The notes beneath the pieces were generated by a model. The model saw nothing but the letters and a program-made list of their open reading frames with translations. It was not told where the DNA came from and did not search any database. Positions 61,078 through 64,000 of a stretch of DNA of 64,000 bases are shown one piece after another. The number at the start of each line of letters is the position of its first letter. Position 1 is the stretch's first letter. Source of the DNA: Streptomyces sp. NBC_01304 (lineage in GTDB: Bacteria > Actinomycetota > Actinomycetes > Streptomycetales > Streptomycetaceae); the NCBI RefSeq assembly GCF_035975855.1, contig NZ_CP109055.1, positions 434,001-498,000 on the forward strand, in the 5' to 3' direction. Made by a program: the position numbers and the translations under genes.

Positions 61078-61857
61078 TCAGATCTCGTCCCACGGGACGC
61101 CCTCGTACACCTCGCCGAGCGTCTGCATCAACTTCTCGTCCACGCCGAAGGCCACCTCGTCGATTCCCGACACCGGGGCGATGCCGCGCGAGTTGGTGAG
61201 GAACGCCGCGCGGTATCGCGACAGGTCGCCGAGTGTGACTTGGGCCCGGCGCGCAGGCAGGCCCGCCTCGGCGAGACGGGGCTCGAGGAGCAACTTCGTG
61301 ATGCCGGGCAGCTGCGGAGCGTCGGGCCACACGATGCCCGAGCCGTCGTAGAAGGCGATGTTGGCGATCGCGGCCTCCGCGATCGCCCCGTCGTCCTGGG
61401 TGAGCAGTACGTCGTCGAAGCCGTCCCGGCGCGCCACGTCCCCGTAGTGCACATGCGCGAAGCTGCTCAGGTGCTTGATGTGCGCGACCGCTCTGCGGTG
61501 GGCCACGGACCGCAGCCGCCAGGCACCGGCGGGCATTTCGCCGGGCGGCCGCACGGTCACCAGGACGGACGGCCCGTCGTCGCCCCGGCGTACCACTACC
61601 CGTACCGACGCGTCCTGGCGCGCACCGAGCGCTTGGCGCACCAGAGCGCGCACCCGCTCCCCGTCGAGCCGCAGCCCCCACAGCTCGTGCGAGGCCTCGT
61701 CCAAACGCGTCAGGTGGAGGCCGAGCCCGCGCGTGCGACCGCCTCGCACTTGCAGCGCGGTGAAGTGGCCCGCGGAGTCCAGGGCGTGCGGGATCAGTTG
61801 CTCGACGGTGGCGGTCCGGCCGTCGATCTCGATGTTCAGCAGTGCTGGGGTCGTCAT
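61078..61857 (-). CDS. class IV PLP aminotransferase-like protein
   Basis: The 259-residue protein has the fold-IV pattern of D-amino acid aminotransferase, branched-chain aminotransferase and ADC lyase. PLP lysine lies in AVAHIKHLSSFAHV near residue 150, the phosphate-binding glutamate region in DDGAIAEAAIANIAFY, and LPGITKLLLEPRLAEAG is the conserved GIT loop. Streptomyces copies of this subgroup have no proven substrate. ATG 61857 starts MTTPALLNIEIDGR. Confidence 0.87.
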   Translation of the reverse strand: MTTPALLNIEIDGRTATVEQLIPHALDSAGHFTALQVRGGRTRGLGLHLTRLDEASHELWGLRLDGERVRALVRQALGARQDASVRVVVRRGDDGPSVLVTVRPPGEMPAGAWRLRSVAHRRAVAHIKHLSSFAHVHYGDVARRDGFDDVLLTQDDGAIAEAAIANIAFYDGSGIVWPDAPQLPGITKLLLEPRLAEAGLPARRAQVTLGDLSRYRAAFLTNSRGIAPVSGIDEVAFGVDEKLMQTLGEVYEGVPWDEI

Positions 61858-62288
61858 GGGGTCACGGTACAAAGGGGGTTGACCTGGCCGCACAAAGGGG
61901 GGGCTGGCCTGGCCGCGGTCCCGACGGCCTGGACGCCGCGCAGTGCCGCGTACGTCCGCCCGGCGTTCGGAAGCAGCAGGTTCACCACTCCCCCGGGCCG
62001 CAGCCCCAGGGGCAGGAAGCGGTTGGCCGACTGATGGACACGGGCGAGCGAGACCGCCTTTCGCGTCGGGCCGCCGACGGCTAGGGTTTCGGCGCAGCGA
62101 GTCACCCCCGAGGAGCGAAGACATGCCCGGCCTTCCGAGCGCGCGTTGACGTTGTAGGCCCTGACCGGCCTGTCATCGCGTGCTGCCCTTGATGTTGCGG
62201 CACAGCGAGCCCTTCCCTGCCCGCACCCTCGACGCACCTTTCGTGTGCTCGGTCGCGGGCCTCGTTGTCGGCAACCCAGGGGATCTCC
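61858..62288. other. divergent region between aminotransferase and MFS genes
   Basis: Apart from the acyl-CoA synthetase relic, no gene is supported. No operator or regulator for the MFS gene was recognised. Confidence 0.35.
61878..62110 (-). pseudogene. acyl-CoA synthetase N-terminal relic
   Basis: A minus-strand frame reads VHQSANRFLPLGLRPGGVVN, LLLPNAGRTYAALRGVQAVG and TAARP. LGxxPGxVVxLLLPN and the following AxxGxQAxGxA are typical of residues 50-100 of AMP-dependent acyl-CoA ligases. The rest of the enzyme is missing. Limits are approximate. Confidence 0.5.
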
Positions 62289-63647
62289 GTGCCGTCCGCT
62301 CCCTCCGCTGTATCCGATTCCGGTCGACCTGTTCCGTCAAGCCTGTGGCGGGACGCCGACTTCCGAAGACTCTGGGTGGGCCAGACGGCCTCCCAATTCG
62401 GTGAACAGGCAAGCCTGGTGGTGCTGCCGCTCTTCGCCGTCCTGACACTCCACGCCGGTGCCGGGGAGCTGGGCGTCCTTCGCGCGGTGGGGCAGGCGCC
62501 GATCCTGTTGCTCTCGCTCTTCGTCGGCGCGTGGGTGGACAGGTGGCGGACCCACACGACGATGGTCCTCGCCGACATCGGCCGGGCCCTGGTCCTGGGC
62601 GCGGCCGCCGTGGCCGGCCTCCTCGGCCGGCTCGGCCTGCCCGGCCTGTTTGTGCTTGCCTTCGCCGTCGGGGCCCTGTCCGTGTTCTTCGACGTGGCAT
62701 ACCAGGCGTCTCTCGTACGGCTCGTGGAACGCGACCAACTGGTGCGCGGCAACAGCGCGCTCGAGGGCAGTCGGTCCGCGGCGCAGATCGGTGGTCCCGC
62801 TCTCGGCGGTGCACTGGTGTCCCTGCTGTCGGCGCCGATCGCTGCCGCCTCCGGCGCGCTGCTCTTCGCGCTGTCGTTCCTGTCGATCCGGCGTATCCGC
62901 CGTGTCGAGTCGATCCAGAAGCACTTGGAACATCCCCCTCGGGTCTGGCGGCGGATCCATGAGGGCCTACGTTTCGTCGCCGGCGATACCTCACTTCGGA
63001 CCGTGTGCCTGGCCTCAGCCGCTTTCCAGTTCTTCTTCGCGGCCGTGATGACCGTCTATCTGCTCTTCCTGCCGCGGGAACTGCACCTGTCGGGCACCGT
63101 CGTAGGGCTGACGCTTGCGGCGACGGGGCCGGGCGCGCTTCTGGGCTCGGTATTGGCCGCTCGCCTGCCGAGCCGGTTCGGTCATGGCGCGGTGCTCGTG
63201 GGTGCGGCGGCGCTCGGCGACAGCGTGTTCCTGTGGGTGCCCACGCTGAGTGACTCCTCTGTGGTGACGGTTGCCGTACTCCTTGCGGTCGGCTTCGTGT
63301 TCGGGCTCGGCGGCCAGTTGGTGAACGTCACGGTCATGGCAGTCCGGCAGGCCGTCACTCCGGACGGGATGCAGGGCCGCGCGGCCGCGACGATCACGTT
63401 TGTCGGCATGGGCCTGACCCCGCTCGGTTCTCTGCTCGGCGGATTCCTCGCGGAAGAGTGGGGGCTGCGCCCCAGCCTGCTGGTCACGGCCGGAGGCATG
63501 ATGCTGTCCCCGGTCGTGATGGCCTTCTCCCCGCTCGCACGCCTGGGACAGGAGCTTCCGGCCCTGCATGACGCGCCGCCGGCTGCCGCTCACTCTCAAG
63601 CCCGGGGGACGACCCTTCGCGCCACTGGCGAGGCCGGGGCCAAGTAG
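62289..63647 (+). CDS. MFS exporter, MFS_3/EntS-like
   Basis: AGGGGA five to six nt upstream fixes GTG 62289; a TTG 24 nt before is less likely. The 452-residue protein has about 12 membrane helices. The N-terminal RDADFRRLWVGQTASQFGEQ and the loop GAWVDRWRTHTTMVLAD (GxWxDRxxxR signature) are typical of the MFS_3 group with EntS-like siderophore and macrolide exporters. No biosynthetic neighbours identify the substrate. Confidence 0.88.
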   Translation: MPSAPSAVSDSGRPVPSSLWRDADFRRLWVGQTASQFGEQASLVVLPLFAVLTLHAGAGELGVLRAVGQAPILLLSLFVGAWVDRWRTHTTMVLADIGRALVLGAAAVAGLLGRLGLPGLFVLAFAVGALSVFFDVAYQASLVRLVERDQLVRGNSALEGSRSAAQIGGPALGGALVSLLSAPIAAASGALLFALSFLSIRRIRRVESIQKHLEHPPRVWRRIHEGLRFVAGDTSLRTVCLASAAFQFFFAAVMTVYLLFLPRELHLSGTVVGLTLAATGPGALLGSVLAARLPSRFGHGAVLVGAAALGDSVFLWVPTLSDSSVVTVAVLLAVGFVFGLGGQLVNVTVMAVRQAVTPDGMQGRAAATITFVGMGLTPLGSLLGGFLAEEWGLRPSLLVTAGGMMLSPVVMAFSPLARLGQELPALHDAPPAAAHSQARGTTLRATGEAGAK

Positions 63648-63863
63648 TGGCTGTGGACTTGAGAGCGGCATCGAGTTGGGTCAGCTTGTCCTCGGCGCCG
63701 TCCGGACTCCATCTGTCCGGTCATTCGGCCGACTTGCCTGGTCAACAGCGCTTTCGCGGCTCTGCGCAGAGCGTGCCGCGCAGAGTTAACCGTTTCGCCT
63801 CGCGTCATGGCGGTTACACGGTGTGAAACACCAAACGCACTCGAGGCCTGGAAGGTGATGGTC

Positions 63864-64000
63864 ATGTCGCTCGGCTTGTGGATCGTCCTGGGTATGGCGC
63901 TTGCTGTTGTGGCGGTGGTTTGGGCGGCTCCGCCGGTGCGCAGGCAGGGCGCAGGACGCCTGCAACGGAGATTCGGTCCGGAGTACGAGCGAGTCTGTGC
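63864..64000 (+). CDS. membrane protein, N-terminal part only
   Basis: ATG 63864 (GGAAGG about eight nt upstream) starts a membrane segment (LGLWIVLGMALAVVAVVWAA) followed by a basic region, LQRRFGPEYERVC, at the window end. The RRFGPEYxR block occurs in a Streptomyces membrane-protein family of unknown function. The remainder lies outside the window. Confidence 0.65.
   Translation, partial: MSLGLWIVLGMALAVVAVVWAAPPVRRQGAGRLQRRFGPEYERVC

Overview
The window looks like a piece of a Streptomyces chromosome, probably an arm-proximal or accessory part. G+C is very high, start codons are often GTG after GGAGG-type ribosome sites, and in-frame TTA codons are rare. Secreted hydrolases and STAND, HTH and GNAT proteins are abundant. 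One protein (9724-10653) closely matches from memory the endo-beta-N-acetylglucosaminidase H known from Streptomyces plicatus. No rRNA, tRNA, CRISPR array or intact mobile element was seen.

Layout. Positions 1-12000 hold the tail of an acyl-CoA oxidase, an unknown protein, a GNAT enzyme, a membrane glycosyltransferase, a large HTH-nSTAND-WD40 ATPase, an FG-GAP secreted protein, Endo H and a TPR protein. Positions 12000-19500 hold a polyprenyl diphosphate synthase with a long less GC-rich leader, a DasR-like operator in front of a chitin-type LPMO plus GH19 chitinase, remnants of an SGNH esterase and an acyl-CoA ligase around an intact ACC deaminase, and a GH3 glycosidase. Positions 19800-33000 hold a miniature EF-Tu-like GTPase, an Mca-like amidase, a phosphatase, a large secreted PQQ-type dehydrogenase with PKD, CBM6-like and ricin-lectin modules, a DinB protein, an orphan NarJ-like chaperone, an MBL lactonase-like enzyme, a secreted pierisin/scabin-type ADP-ribosyltransferase with LGFP repeats, a methyltransferase and a frameshifted gene.

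Positions 33000-46000 hold a GNAT enzyme, a CE4 deacetylase-like protein, a PD40 propeller, an alpha/beta hydrolase behind what looks like a translational attenuator (16-codon leader peptide plus competing hairpins), a HEAT gene coupled to a MerR-HEAT regulator with a dyad operator in a 19-bp spacer, a RIO kinase with a structured leader, a flavin monooxygenase, arylamine N-acetyltransferase and a DUF1906 glycosidase-like protein. Positions 46000-64000 hold a D-Ala-D-Ala carboxypeptidase, a GH16 enzyme, a uridine-kinase-like protein, a CMD protein, a GNAT enzyme, an IS5-type remnant, a nitroreductase, a streptogrisin-like protease with a LacI-type palindrome upstream, a small toxin/antitoxin-like pair, folA-thyA, a Ser/Thr kinase fused to an extracellular peptide-binding domain, a serine hydrolase, an HTH membrane protein, a class IV aminotransferase, an MFS exporter and a truncated membrane-protein gene.

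How the genes work together. Polymer degradation is the clearest theme: the LPMO and GH19 chitinase share one putative DasR-controlled promoter, and Endo H, GH3, GH16, the protease and the muramyl-peptide carboxypeptidase are all secreted. A second theme is control: leader-peptide attenuation, MerR and LacI-type palindromes, three TTA (bldA-dependent) genes, and one-protein sensors. All assignments rest on reading motifs and recalled family knowledge; no searches were run.
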